Shown here piece after piece: positions 36,703 to 49,659 of a stretch of DNA of 64,000 nt. Source of the stretch: Polytrichum commune (taxonomy: Eukaryota > Streptophyta > Polytrichopsida > Polytrichales > Polytrichaceae). The first letter of the stretch is position 1. Each line of letters begins with the position of its first letter. The DNA is taken from contig OX485803.1 of NCBI GenBank assembly GCA_950295325.1, forward strand, positions 59,103,554-59,167,553. The letters are read 5' to 3'. The notes under the pieces were generated by a model. That model was given only the letters and a program-made list of their open reading frames with translations, had not been told where the DNA came from and made no database searches. The translations under genes were made by a program, and so were the position numbers.

Positions 36703-38559
36703 AGAAGCAAGAAATAAGAAAATTTAAGAGGTGGAAGAAGGGTGTTGAGGGAAAGAATTGGCATTTTGGAGTTGATACTTGTGTGGAATTTAAAAGATGA
36801 TTGATCATTTGATAAAGAAATAAGTATTTAGGAAGTTCTACTATAATTGAGGGTGTAGAAGTGAGAATTTAAAGAGAATATGTTACAATAAGTGCACTAT
36901 TTGTATCATTTCGTTGGTTATTAAGTTAGCAGAACTTTCGGGTTAATTTTTTTGTCAATTGTGGATGATTGGAGTGTTCAATTGATATAAAATTTTAAGA
37001 GGGTGTTGTTTATGAAATATGAGTGTTATACACAAAATTAAGAGGTTTTGAAGTGAAGGGTGTCTAAAAATATAGGCAGCTAGGAGAGCGATGTTAGAAA
37101 ACATATATCTTGTAGAGTATTACAGCTATGGTTATAAGAATTTTTGAATACCTTCTAATTTTATTTATTTATTATGTGCTAAAATTTAAGGTTTATTAGA
37201 TTTAAAAATTAAAAATTATGAAAATTTTAATAACCGGATGTTATAAGACGGCATTCATACTAGGAAATTAGACTTAATAAATCATATATAGCATCTTGAT
37301 TAGAGGTCTATTAGTGCTAATTTTTTATGTGTAAAATTTTAGTGAGGTATTCTATAAGTATACCAAGTTTCACATGAACAACGTAAGTTATTTGAGAGTT
37401 ATATGTATTTAAAGTCTACTAAAATAACATTGAGAGAAATCTAGAACTAGAGAATATGAGAAAGGAAAAATATTAGGGAGGAAATTTAAACACTATCAAG
37501 TAGAGAATCCCCGTGCTTACTGGATAGTTCACAATCTTCATAACACCGTAAGTGCAAATCATAATTCCAAATTATGATGTTCCACAAATCCTTGAATTTT
37601 TTATTCTCCATTCTGTACACTAAAATTTAAAGGCTAAAAATCCACGTTTACATGATGTCTGGTTCACAAGAAGAGGGAGTTTGAAGCTTCCATGTGAGCG
37701 GTCTACCCCATAATGGCCCAACAAAGTATCTAATTAAGAGATACACGAACTATGTAAGCCCACTTGCCTTGAAAACATATTAGTTAGGATGAAAATCTTA
37801 AAATAAGAAATCAAGTCATTGTCAATTAAAACGTGCATCAAAGGCGGAACAAACAATCTATGCAAATTTGTTTTGGAACATCAAATTTGTTTTGGAACAT
37901 CAATGTCTCTTCCAAGTCAATGCCAAACCTAGACTGTGTCATCTGGAATTGATGAAACACGGATCTCCTCACCTTAAACTACGACCTCTTCAAATACCCA
38001 CCATGAGGATCGTAATCGGACAAAACATGATAACCAGTGAATTCATTAAAGACATCAACATTTAAATTACAAGAATTGACAATGAACATCATATGAAAGT
38101 ACTGTTTGGAAGCAATGAGGCAATGAGCTCGAAGCAGAGCAAGGAGTAGAAGATTGGTGACCACTCCGATCAAAAGTCCAACAATCTGGTAATCCAACTT
38201 CAAGACTCACACATACTCACATAAAGTTATTCACACAAAATCAGTCATTCAACGATTCAACGCTTTAAGATTTCAAGCACTCGGAAACTCGGAATGCAAC
38301 CCTAAACTACAAGGCAACAATAACTCCAAGTCTCCAACTAGACATAGTATTAAAAAAAATTCCTAAAAAATGTATTTTTGGTTGGCCGCCCACCGTGAAA
38401 AATGCCTTTCAATTGGTATTTTTTTGTGGATACTCTAGGACAACTTGCCTAAATGCCGGCATTTTCTTTTCTTAATTGGTCAGTTTCCGTAAACCTTGAT
38501 TTTTCTTTCGGAACCCCTTCCTAAACATTTCTATTTCATTCGGAAATTCTCAAAATCAA
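36703..38559. other. Very AT-rich intergenic DNA
   Basis: No gene seen. A 21-bp direct duplication ('caaatttgttttggaacat' core) lies at about 37863-37903. Confidence 0.45.
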
Positions 38560-38700
38560 TTGGCTGGCTTGTAACTAACTGCAGACACTCCCCATTCATT
38601 GTTGGGTGATGTCCATGGAGTCTTGAACTTGAAACGGTTCTTTCTGAAACTCAACCAGTTCATCTGTAACTAGAGGTCAATTCTCCATGTTCATTGGGAA
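38560..38700. mobile_element. Mutator-like MITE right ends, two in tandem
   Basis: Two copies of the right end seen at 40105-40330: 'cttgtaactaactgcagaca' with 'ctccccattcattg' (to about 38611), then 'gagtcttgaacttgaaacgg' with 'aactcaaccagttcatctgt' and 'ctccatgttcattgg' (38618-38697). No left end was found. Confidence 0.6.
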
Positions 38701-39116
38701 TGATCGCATACAAGTGCACATCTCATTCATCCAACATAAAAGTCCTAAAATAGTTTGCAATTCGGAGGTGCCTGCCAATCCTGGTCTAGTATATTGGTAA
38801 CCTACCTGAGGGTATCAAAACTGTAATATCAATCAAATTTTGGTGGGTTCGTCAAGGTGAATGATTTTTGTGTTGGATTTATCATTTCAATCCATACCAT
38901 TCTAAACCATGTTGATGCTACGGCAATGAAATTTTTTGCATGGTGTAGAGACCTAAATAGTTATCGAAAGCAAGAACACCATCACATGTCCATACCTTAT
39001 TGTAGACTTGCAAATGGTATTAAAAAAAAGGCGACACCAAATCAACACGGGTTTCCACTTTTATTCTATTTGATGTTAGAATTAGTTCAAGACCCCGAAT
39101 CAATCTAGTCCAAGTT
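38701..39116. other. Unassigned intergenic DNA
   Basis: About 38780-38930 may be a reversed relative of the 33010/44330 repeat ('accattctaaacca' against 'tggtttagaatg'). No gene. Confidence 0.35.
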
Positions 39117-39200
39117 ATTTGAGATGAATCGGTCGCGAACCTATAGGGGTACAAGTTCGTATGTTAGATGGATGAGAGGTCCACTTGTATGCAATAATTC
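39117..39200. repeat. Dispersed repeat fragment, pair with 1-74
   Basis: Shares 'gatggatgagagg' and 'tgcaataattc' in order with the left edge of the window, but is not followed by the tandem array seen there. Confidence 0.5.
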
Positions 39201-40095
39201 CCTCTCTCCTCATGAATCTTCAAGCTTTTAACTTGGTTGTTTGTTTAAAGTTGTTGCTCCATGTAGGACTGAGCCATGCGGGTGTTACTTGGTCATTTTT
39301 CTTGATTGGACAAATATATTTGAATGGTGTGCACTATGTGGTTGGGTGTGGATCTAAGACCGAACATACACCATAAAGACACATGTTCAAAAGAGGTTTG
39401 ACTACATCCTCAAATATTTTGAAGTACTTCACATGCAATAATCAACACAATTGGGCGAACTTGTGTATTCATTCAGTGAACCAACATACACACATCTATG
39501 GTAACCATAACCAAATTAGAGGATGTTTAACCTTCCATCCAATTTTTGTTGGTGTTTCACAAAGGAAAAAACTTGGTGGGATTGAAAGAATCCCGTGCAA
39601 AACGAACCGCACCGAGGAGTCAAGGAAGTAGCATGTTTAAGTGTAGGTGAACGAATCTCGATAATAGCTGCTCTTATATTGAAGATTTGCTAATACAACA
39701 ATCTTAAAAAATAACTATGATTAGTAGACCATAACGTGACACGGCCTGCCAATTCTACTCCTTTTCTAGAAGGGAGTGGGAAGTGAGAGGTTGGCTAAAC
39801 CCATGAATCCTAGCATTCTCAATCCTTACTACCCGCATGTGTTTGGGTGAACCTTGCCAACTGGTGGCCGATTCCACATGGAGCCTTCAAACAGTGGATA
39901 GGAGGAGAAAACATACAAATGATGTGTATTTTATTAATAAACCCACTGCAATTTTGGGCAATGCGAACTTGGGCTAGGTCACATGTGGGTTTCAAGGGAA
40001 TGCATTGAAAAATAGTTAGAATAAGTACTCTTTATTTTGCAAAGAAAATCCAGGCTAAAAGGAACAAAACGCCCAACAAAATTGTGACCCCATGA
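39201..40095. other. Unassigned intergenic DNA
   Basis: No supported gene. Confidence 0.4.
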
Positions 40096-40104
40096 TGCAT
40101 CAGC

Positions 40105-40330
40105 CCAATGATCGGGGAGATTTTTGGGCATAATCAGTTGAGTTCCTAGTGTTTGCAAGTCCAACCGGTTTACATGTTCACAACCTTCGGGTTTCTTTTA
40201 TTAAATTAGGGTATATTCTATAGATTCCTCTAAAATGATCGGTAGTTTTCCTACAGTCTTGAACTTCAACCGGTTATTTCTCAAACTCAACCACTTCATT
40301 TGTAACTAACTGCTGGTTCTCCCCGATCAT
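40105..40330. mobile_element. MITE, Mutator-like, 226 bp, perfect 9-bp target duplication
   Basis: Terminal repeats 'atgatcggggaga' (left) and 'ctccccgatcat' (right) are inverted. The identical 9-mer 'tgcatcagc' flanks the element at 40096-40104 and 40331-40339. This is the best-preserved member of a family also seen at 2820-3048, 7082-7251, 35290-35425 and 38560-38700. It is non-coding. Duplication length favours Mutator-like over hAT (8 bp). Confidence 0.88.
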
Positions 40331-40339
40331 TGCATCAGC

Positions 40340-41230
40340 TTAGAGTTGAGGTAATGTAGTAGACGGAGAACAAAGAATATTCAACCAAGTAACAAATACA
40401 TAACTTCATGTAGGCTTGGGATTGGTATGCCTTTTTTCCCTGCAATCCCATGAGTATTTTCCGTATTCGGCACAAATTTTGAATGCGCATGATTTGCTAA
40501 CATTTCAACATGATGGCCATGTGATTTCCTCCTGCTCTTCCAAATCATGATGCTTCCCGCATCCTCAACTGAAAGTAGCTTTGACTACGGACAGACTCCA
40601 ATCTCCCAATTTCGCTTTCCCGCCCAAGAAATGAGTAGCCAATGTCCCCAAGGAATGAGATTGAGCACTCGTGTTCATTCATTGGCCCAAACAACTAATG
40701 ACAAACATAAATGGGGGAGAGGAGTAAAAGTATAAAAGCAAAGCGTAACAGAAGAAATCAAAGAGAGAGAAAGGTAGCCGACCTACATACTCTGAATTGA
40801 TGCTCACCACCACTCCCAAAACCCAGCACCGGGCCGGGAAGTGGTGTCTGTTGCAAGAAACACCCCATCCACAAGTGTCATCTCCTGACACACATGTGTG
40901 GAAATAACCAACTCCGCATGCATCACTATACCTCTTCTTGTGTCTCGCTCTTGTGAATGCTCGTGGAGTTAATGAGGTTCACTAAACTCTTTATTGCCAG
41001 AGGGTGCATTCCAATGAGGTTGAATTTCATGCCATTCTTGGTGCATGTCGAGGGTAAATCAGTTCACTCTCATCAACATATTTGATGATAGGTCACTTGT
41101 ATGTGGAAACCATTCCATTATGAAGGTGTGCAAAGTAATATTTCTTTGTATCACTACAATTTGAGAAGATCTAACAGTTGCAAAGTTGAAGTTCTTGAGA
41201 TGGGGCAGCTACTGAATTATTTCTATATTT
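40340..41230. other. Unassigned intergenic DNA
   Basis: No supported gene. Confidence 0.4.

Positions 41231-41293
<63 letters not shown>
41231..41293. repeat. (GA)n microsatellite, about 60 bp
   Basis: Near-perfect GA dinucleotide run. The plus frame 41101-41475 crosses it as an Arg-Glu repeat; that frame is not supported as a gene. Confidence 0.95.
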
Positions 41294-41295
<2 letters not shown>

Positions 41296-43839
41296 GTCTT
41301 TTTTCAAAGCTTGATCTTCCTCTTTTCAAAGACCATTTCTTTTCTCTTCATCAAAATGAAGCAAGGATGGGTGGGTGAGATGTTCTTTCATCACAAGTCT
41401 ATTGCATCACTAAACATAGCATCCAATATTGCAGTCATGGACTTAGTGCTATGCTCTACAGAAGTAGTAAGTTGATTGGAATCTCGGGGAGACACTTAGG
41501 AAAATTAGTAAACATGGTGTGTTAAAATATAGGGTGTATTTTATTCATGAGCAATAAAAATTAGAAAAAATTAGATGTAATATAGGATGCTTAAAATTCA
41601 AGTAAGGAATAATTAGAGAATATATCAAGAACATACCTGGAATATTTGGGAATATTTGAGAATATTCCAATTGTGTGATAGCCTCATTTAAATACCCCTT
41701 TAACACACGTGTTCACACAAAGTATAGTGAAGTGTCCCCCCCGAGATTGGAATATCAACAAGGAATATGTACGTCTATCAAAGTAGTGAGATACCCTGCT
41801 CTATTTCTTTGCTTTCAAATCAAATTTTAGTAGCAAGGGTTGGCATAAAGGTATAAAGTCAAGTACTATAATGTTTTGATACATACCTTGGTATCAAATA
41901 TCCATCTCTTATGGCAACTATGTTCAAAAGACAGTCTAACACATGACTATAGTATGCTCAATGATTATTTTTACAACCAAGTAATAAAGCAATGATGTGA
42001 TATATAGGCTTAAGTACCTCATGTGCTATTTGTTGGATGGTATTCTCAATGTTTCAACTACTATTATGGAATTTGTGTATACATCAAATCACCAGTCAAT
42101 GCAACATAATGACTTTCACTAGTGTAATATTTCAAGAGCAAAAGATCATTCAAACATGAGCAATGTATTATTGTTGGTGTTCAAAATGTGAAGAGCCAGC
42201 CTCACCTGCACTTGTGCCAATCCAAACATACATTTGTGTGTTAGGAAGGTGTATGTCAAGTTTCTTCAACTAAGCTCAATTGCAATTCATGTCACACATT
42301 TATCTCACCCATCAAGTTCATTGAGAGGTTGCAAACAATTACACTCAATACAAAATACTAAGTAAATAAACATGTTTTTTTTGCCACATCGTGTAACTTT
42401 CTTGAATGGTAAGAACCTCTTGTACACCAAACACCATGCGCTTTCACACTTAGTATGTATCTACTAAGCCTTAGTGCATAAACTAAGCCAAGTATGCTCT
42501 CCTTCAAGCATGTAAAATAGTCTTCACATGGAGGTGTCTAGGGTTTTAGTATTAGTTAGTAAGGTGCAGTGGCTACCTTAGGTCATGGAAACCCTAAATC
42601 GTGAAGCGTGGTAACTTCCTTGACCATGGATAGTTGACTCATGGATAAGTATAGTGTAGTGTCTAACATTGGTGTAGAGCCTATTAAGCATTCCAAACTT
42701 TGTAAAAGGTTACTCAATTTGTCAAGAGTTTCATTTTTATTATTTATACAGTTTAAAGGGGAGGGAGAGAGAGCACTTATGTAGGAAAATTTGAGTGTTC
42801 AAATTTGGAGTTCATATGCCTATTCTAGGGGCGGTCAAAGTTCATTGATTGGATGACAAGCACCTTGTCACAATGTCCTTGAATGCCAATCTTGAAACAT
42901 TTTTTGTTTGGTATTTGCCCACACTTCTGATGATGGATGACCTTGCAATGGGCAACACAACATGCTTGAAAATGTGCTTCCTCCTTCAAATCTTTAGTGA
43001 CATTCTATGAGCTTCAAAGAAACTTCGGATCATTGTTCTCTTTCAAATTGAAACAAAATCGAAAGAAACTTCCACCTATGTATCCTTGAGACATTAAAGA
43101 ATCTCCATGCCAAGTGACCACCCTAGAAGAAGACATGAAGTGGTTCCATGGTGGTTTTTATTTGTTTGAAAAAGGCTCCATGGGGTTCTGTCCGGAAAGA
43201 AAGGCGCAAGGTATGTGGGCTTATAACATACGCTTCCAACTCCACATGCATATATGGCTGTTGGACGAGATCGCAAATTGTTTCACCTAACGAGCTATCA
43301 TGAACACAATTGTTTTAAACTATAAAATTGAGTTGTTTTAATTCTTTTAACAATTCCATGGGCCTTCCCTGTTGTGTTCACTAATTAACTTATTATAATC
43401 GGTATATCTTGAGCACAGTTGAATTTCATTGCAGCACGTGTATTTTTTCATAATGTCCACTCATACCTATGAGCTTTGACATGTACCACTGAAAAATGGA
43501 CATATGCATAAGCCCTAGTGTTCGATTAAGGCCCACAAACTTCACATAAAATTCAATTTGAACTTATATTAGAATTTGTATATTGTATCAAATACACAAA
43601 AGGACATCACGTTATTTAGATTTTGAAGAGATTAAAATAGCCATGATTATGAGCACGAAGACACTCTATGAAGGTTAGCTGATAATGTCAAAAATTACAT
43701 AAGATTGCAAAGAAATGAAGGTTGTCATTTCCGATGCCAAAATAGGAGTTGAGATGCAAAAGTTCTAAAATGTGACAGTGAAGCAATCACATAAGTTAGA
43801 ATAATTACCTAGAATTGTGTTAAGTGGAGTAGTGAACCC
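41294..43839. other. Unassigned intergenic DNA
   Basis: No domain-bearing ORF. A short palindromic patch ('ggaatatttgggaatatttg' then 'agaatattcc') lies at about 41639-41669. Confidence 0.4.
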
Positions 43840-44060
43840 GGCCCCTAGCCTGCTGCCCTTTGGGAAAACCCGGCCGGGCAGGGAAGTTGACCCGGTGATC
43901 TCACGTGTCAGGCAATCGGCCCGCAGAGGGGGCCGGAGTAAATGAAGGTGCCCCTCATGATGACTCCCACCTCCTCCCCCAGTCCATCATAAGTTTTAGC
44001 TGCCCGGCCCCATGGTTGACCGGGTCAACCCCCCCCACCCCCATGTTGAATCAATCTATC
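43840..44060. other. GC-rich block
   Basis: Locally GC-rich, with repeated 'acccggccgggca' and 'gctgcccggccc' patches and two 'gacccgg'/'gaccggg' motifs. The frame 43905-44123 has no domain. It contrasts with AT-rich flanks, and its origin is unknown. Confidence 0.35.
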
Positions 44061-44329
44061 TATCTTACCCATGGCTCCCTCACTTTAACTTTCGAGGAAT
44101 CTACGGAATATACCTCACATTAATAAAATAAAAATTGAAACATCATAACATATAAGTGGTTGGACTTGGAAATGCTAGGATGTTGACCGATTATGTCCAA
44201 AAATTCACGGACATTGCTCATGAGGATGGAGAAAAAGGAATTGTTCTGTTCAAACCGGTGTTGCAAGAATATCGTTTATATTTTTATATACCGTTTTAAT
44301 ATTTGCAATGGGAATCCTACCTTTTCTAT

Positions 44330-44590
44330 TTAATAGCAGTATGGTATGGCTATTTGAATGTGTTTTTGATATCAGTTGGGTTTATGTACTATGCAAGAAT
44401 CTTCGTACCTAGATAAGTTTGTCCTAGTAGTAATATGGTTTAGAATGATACTGACCTGATCAATGACTCATGTATGCAAAGATTTTCTTACTTTGAAATA
44501 TCCACCAAATATCAATATTTTGATTGTATTACGATTTTGATATTCGTGGGTAGGTTCTTTGATAGCATTATTGATGTTGAGATGTAGAAG
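44330..44590. repeat. Dispersed repeat pair with 33010-33330
   Basis: See 33010-33330 for shared blocks. Same orientation, non-coding. Confidence 0.6.
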
Positions 44591-45135
44591 CTATAATAGA
44601 TTAAAGTGAATATTCTTCCTTCTCTTTGAGCAATCACACATGACCTCCCAATTGTGTTCACGGATGAACCTATAACAACATCCTTGATTTTAAGCACATA
44701 GTCAAATCTCCTTGTAATATGTGTCTTTACATTGATGTTTGCTCTTAACTCAAACATGATTCATAGTTGTCCTACTTGAATGATTTTGAATCTAAAACTA
44801 TAATATAATATTTAATCCTCAAAATTAGACTTCAACCAATTCGAAAATCCCCATTTCCTCAGAATTTCCTTGTTGAATTGTATTGACCTATGAATAAAAT
44901 GTCCATAAAAGTGTGCTATAAAAATGTAGTTTCCACCAAAATTGCATGGTTAAGTAGGACGGATGTGTCACAACAAATAGACTGATGCAAAAACATTACT
45001 CAAGTGTGAAGTTCTATGCCATTTCAATGCATGAGAGAGTATACTATGAGCTACACTATAATGAATGAAATAATATGCCCCACAATATTGATCATAATTA
45101 GTGGAGTGAAGAAGTCAAGTGCATTGATCTCATAA
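44591..45135. other. Unassigned intergenic DNA
   Basis: Nothing recognised. Confidence 0.4.
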
Positions 45136-45810
45136 GGGTTGGTTCACATGGGGTCCCAAGTCCCAAGTCCCACTCATGTTACCAAGTCCCAACACGGAGG
45201 CAAAGTCCTAACTTTTGAGCACAAAGATACCATCAAAGTATGGTTTACATCCATTAGAGTCGGATCTTGATTATTTAATGCAAAAAAACTCACGTGACTT
45301 GTGTTGAAGGTTGAGTCCAGCTTCTTCTCGACCCAACTCTCAACATGAGTCCCAAGCCTCGCCTCCAAAACATTTTGCCATGTAGACATCCATGTCATAC
45401 TTGGGGCCTAGCACTTGGGACCCTGTGTGAAGTGGTAAGTCCCAACTTCCATGCTCTCAACGATCGAGATTGAACGGATTGACCTCAAGTGACTTGGGAG
45501 TTAGGACTTGGGACCGCATGTGAAGTGGTAAGTCCCAACTTCCATTCTCTTAACGGTTGAGATTGCATGGATTGACCTCAAGTGATGTGGGAGTTAGGAC
45601 TTGGGACCCCATGTGAAGTGGTGAGTCCCAACTTCCATGCTCTCAACGGTGGAGATTGCACGGATTGACCTCAAGTGACTTGGGAGTTGGGAGTTGGGAC
45701 CCCGTGTGAAGTGGTAAGTCCCAACTTCCATTCGCTCAACGGTTGAGATTGCAGGGATTGACCTCAAGTAACATGGGAGTTAGGACTTGGGATGCCATGT
45801 GAACCGGCCC
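45136..45810. mobile_element. Inverted-repeat DNA element, 675 bp, with internal repeats
   Basis: The left end 'gggttggttcacatggggtc' and right end 'catgtgaaccggccc' are inverted copies, with the similarity extending about 45 bp. TAA precedes the left end, but TGT follows the right end, so a PIF/Harbinger assignment is suggested by the GGG start and not proven. No transposase. The right half is a tandem array of 93-bp units (next entry). Confidence 0.7.
45412..45790. repeat. Four 93-bp tandem units inside the inverted-repeat element
   Basis: 'agtcccaacttccat' starts at 45438, 45531, 45624 and 45717, exactly 93 bp apart. Each unit includes 'gggacc(c/g)c(a/g)tgtgaagtgg', closely matching the element's own terminal sequence in inverted sense. 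The array therefore looks like amplification of a subterminal segment that includes the transposon end. Confidence 0.92.
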
Positions 45811-48800
45811 TGTAAAAGCTCACAAGCATTTGGCTTCCACAGGTTTCGGTATCAATTCATTCATTTGCTTAATTTTAAAGCACTAGCTTATTTACCGTGT
45901 GGGGAGGTAACTTAGGAACTGGCAGCTTCCAGAATAGGGATGGAGGCTGGCCAATTTCGTATGGGTTAATGGAAAAGCAACCTGTGAGTGTAAGCAAGTG
46001 AAGTGAAGTAATTGATGAGCCTGCCAAAGAAGGCACAAAGAGACGAGGAGAAGAAACAAACAGGAATATCTCATTACTCCTCCCCTCTCAAGTGGCCCTA
46101 TTCCTAAGTACTGGAGGACCGCGGCTAACTTATTTCCTAGTCAAGTTCCCATTCGGTGGATGGTAAAAACAAAACAGAAATAGAATGCCACCACTCATCA
46201 CATCTCCCCACCCCCCCCCCCAAACCCGGTTCGGTTTCCTAACACACACCGAGGGGGACATAACATGCCTAATTCCAACACAACAATAGCAATATGGACA
46301 CTTGGGTTATATTTGAGTGGTGCATGGGCAGATGCGGATCTGAGAACAAGTTGTGGCTTTTTGTGAGATGAAGATCGAGGGTTCGAAACCTTGATAGACA
46401 ACAATGAGAAACATGATGTCAAGAAAACACTATCCTTTACCATAGATTGGGCGTTCTTTGGGGGTAGTTGAGTTTGGCTGACCAACCTACAAGGGATGCT
46501 CTCTCCATTAGTCAATTATAATGCAACTTTCAAAGATATTTGTTTTCTTTTGCTAGGGGTTTGTTTAATGTTTTATATGTTCCTTTTATTTAATAGAATG
46601 GTGGAATGGAATTCAATGGCTGTAGTGTGAAGTTGTTGTTGTAGTTTCTTGATGGCGGGTGTGGGGAGTTTGACGTTGTTGGTAAGTACGGTGTGGTTAG
46701 CTTTGGGGGCTACACCTTGCTGTCCAACAGTGAGGACCATTAATGCTTGAACTTGTCACCTTCTTGCGGGAATTGCAAATATTGGAGGGGAAGGGGATAT
46801 TTGTCAAATTTCCATTGGGTGATTGTGTTTTGGAAGCATTTGTGATAGATAGTGAATTCAATGCAGTGTCGCTCGAGGTTATTGGAAGGTTGGGTAGGGA
46901 AGGGGTCATGTGTTGGAAGGCCTTCAATGTGTGGAAGGTATGGTTGAGAGGAGGATGAAAATGTGCATGGTGGTGATGAGCCTGAGCATGGCAACAACCA
47001 TTTTGGGAGCATGCTATATGCAGTGCAGTCAATGATGAATAACCATTGGAGAGGAGATGTTTCTCAAACATGTTTGAGGCCCATGTTGTGTTTATTGATG
47101 TGAAGGTTGTGGATGGTGGTTTAGTATTGGTAGGTGGCTAGTAGGTGACCCTAGTGCAACAAAGATGACATGATGGGGAGGGATTTTTTTGGAGCAAGTT
47201 GCCCATGTATTGAGCATTGCAAAAATGTATGCCTTTGTGTGGTTTGTGATGCAAGGATACTCGAATGGTCCCAAATGTTGGAAAGGGTGGTGTAGAGGAG
47301 GTCATTGTTCGTCCATTTTTGTGCTTATGTGTGTCAAGAAGGACTTGTTGACTAAGGTGTTGTTTGTAAAATAGGGTAGTTGGGTGTCGAGGTTATGTAT
47401 TGGTCCTTTCTAGAAGTTTTGGTTGTGGAGGTAGTGTAGATATGGGTGATATATATGAAATCTTTGTGTTTGTTCTTTTTTATTGAAGGGGGGGGGGGGA
47501 GGTAGAAGACAAAGAGTGTCGGCTTTGGCGAGGATGTCAATCATGTCATTTCCCTTTATGCATATGTGAGAACAAACTTTGCATATTTGGGTGGGGGGAA
47601 GGTGATTCCAATTCTAACAATATGGCTTCTAAGAGGATTTCATCATGGTGGTCTCTAGGTGTAGTGTAAGAATTTTGTAATTTTGTAATACAAAGGAGGT
47701 ATATGGATACGAGACTACCTGTAAAGATGTAGGTGGGGAGATGGACATGAAGTACATTGTTGTGTTCAACAACATCAACATGCTCAAGTAGTTGCATAAC
47801 CTTGTTGTAGGTATATGTTGGAACGTGCATAAACTTGTCATTGTTGTAATTCACCTTGAATAGAAATATGAACTCATAGTATAAGTGTTTGCAATGCACT
47901 CATTTCTTTTTTTTCTTAAAGCCATGGAAGACAATTTGATGAAGTCCAAACATGTGCATTATGGGATGTCACTAAGTTTGAGACAATAGGTGTTATCCTC
48001 CTCAGAGGTGATGTTGATGATCACTCCAAATTCTAGATATGGAATGGCATTGACTCCAACAATATAATATCCATCCATAAGTCCAACACTCTCCCATTTG
48101 TTTTTGTGATCTCATGTTGGTGTTGTTGGATTATGATGCATTATTCTTTGAATACTTGGAAATTGGATGGGCATTAGGATTTAGTGTCACAAAAATTTAT
48201 AATCAAAGGATGGGGAGTGTACCAATTGATGAGAGCCTACAATAAGGTGAAAATGCCTCCCTTTGCTATAATTGGAACATGGCATACTTTAGTGCCAATA
48301 CCTTCTTCCTTGAGGTATTGATTTCATCTCTCAACGGTCATGTGTTCAGTACTATAGGCGAGCCAAAATATATTTAATTTTGTTGCCACTCACAAAATGC
48401 TTAATGACATCACGGCAAAACCAAAACCATACTCCACGTTGTTGGTGGAAGGAAACTTCTTCATACCTTTGTACGTTGGAGCAGAGGTGCCATGTTTGCC
48501 AATTCTTACTTTGGCATTGCCCAACATCGTTTGGTAGAGTTGGATGGCAACCTCATAATGTACCATTGGAAATTATGGCCGTCAATCTCCTACATTGATG
48601 TGGTATTTGCCACACCATGCCTTGCATAATTCAAGGACTCTTCTATGCATGTTTTTTTGCCCTAGTGTTTGGGCAAGGAAGGGAGTAGTTCACTTTGTTG
48701 CATTGACTTGAGTTGCATTCGACACCAAATGGAAAATCAAGTTTCCTTTTGGTGGAACCAAACAACTTCGTGCCCTCCAAGGCACAATGCTTGTTGCTAA

Positions 48801-49659
48801 GACCTTCTACCCTTGGATAGGATTTCATGGCCTTTGCAATTGGCCTTGGATCTCCACACTAGGCAATAGTCTTAAGAGTCAACGATGTTGAATTGTGGTC
48901 ATACTAGTACACCTAACTACCTTTCAACCATGATCTATAATTCGCAATGTGCATATAGGCTTGGATCAAATCATCCATTGTGCCTTTGTAAAGACAAGTC
49001 ATTTGTGTCTTGGATTGTGGAAGCCACTTGCTGTGCACATATTCTCCAAGGTTGCATGTTGACATTTATGCACATTTGTGGTCATGTCATGAGTAAAGAA
49101 AGAAATTAGGGAAAAATAAATAAAAATAAAAATGCCATGATTGCAATAGGTCTCAATTTAATAGTGGTGATACTCGGAACTTTAAACAATGGACATGCCA
49201 CACTCAATTGTTAAAACGATAATAGAAGTTTGCATCCAAAAATTAGAAATAATTATGACTCTAAATGAATAAAGACCCCAAATTCCTCATAAAACCATCC
49301 TCGCTATTATTCTTTTGCATCAAAATTATTACATGTACTTTTCTAGATGTCAAGTACATTTCTTGCGCAACATACATGTAGAAGGTAGAGCATTAGATTG
49401 CTCATAGTCAATAGAAATGTAACGGAAGAGGCATGAGAAACAATAAAGTTAGGATAAGGCCACAACTTTAGTATGAAGAGGGATAGAAGTTATCCCATAT
49501 TGCTTGTATGAATCAAGAAAAAGAAAAGAGCAATAAAAGACAGAGCAAGGAGAACATGAGATCATCCCACTCCAAGTATTGTTCATATGCCTTTGTGTAT
49601 GTATATATGCTTGTGCAATCTCATCGCTAGTCCTATTGGCGTTCAATAAGACTTGAGCC
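45811..49659. other. Unassigned intergenic DNA
   Basis: No supported gene over 3.8 kb. It has a poly-C run at about 46207 and a poly-G run at about 47489. The larger frames (46198-46515, 46697-47071, 47546-47899, minus; 48380-48598, plus) show biased composition but no known domain. Confidence 0.4.

Noticed and set aside
41101-41475. 124-codon plus frame
   Set aside because: About 20 codons are an Arg-Glu run from the (GA)n microsatellite and the rest has no domain.
46697-47071. Histidine/Asn/Ser-rich minus frame with overlapping plus frame
   Set aside because: Biased composition on a G/T-rich plus strand keeps several frames open; no family was recognised.
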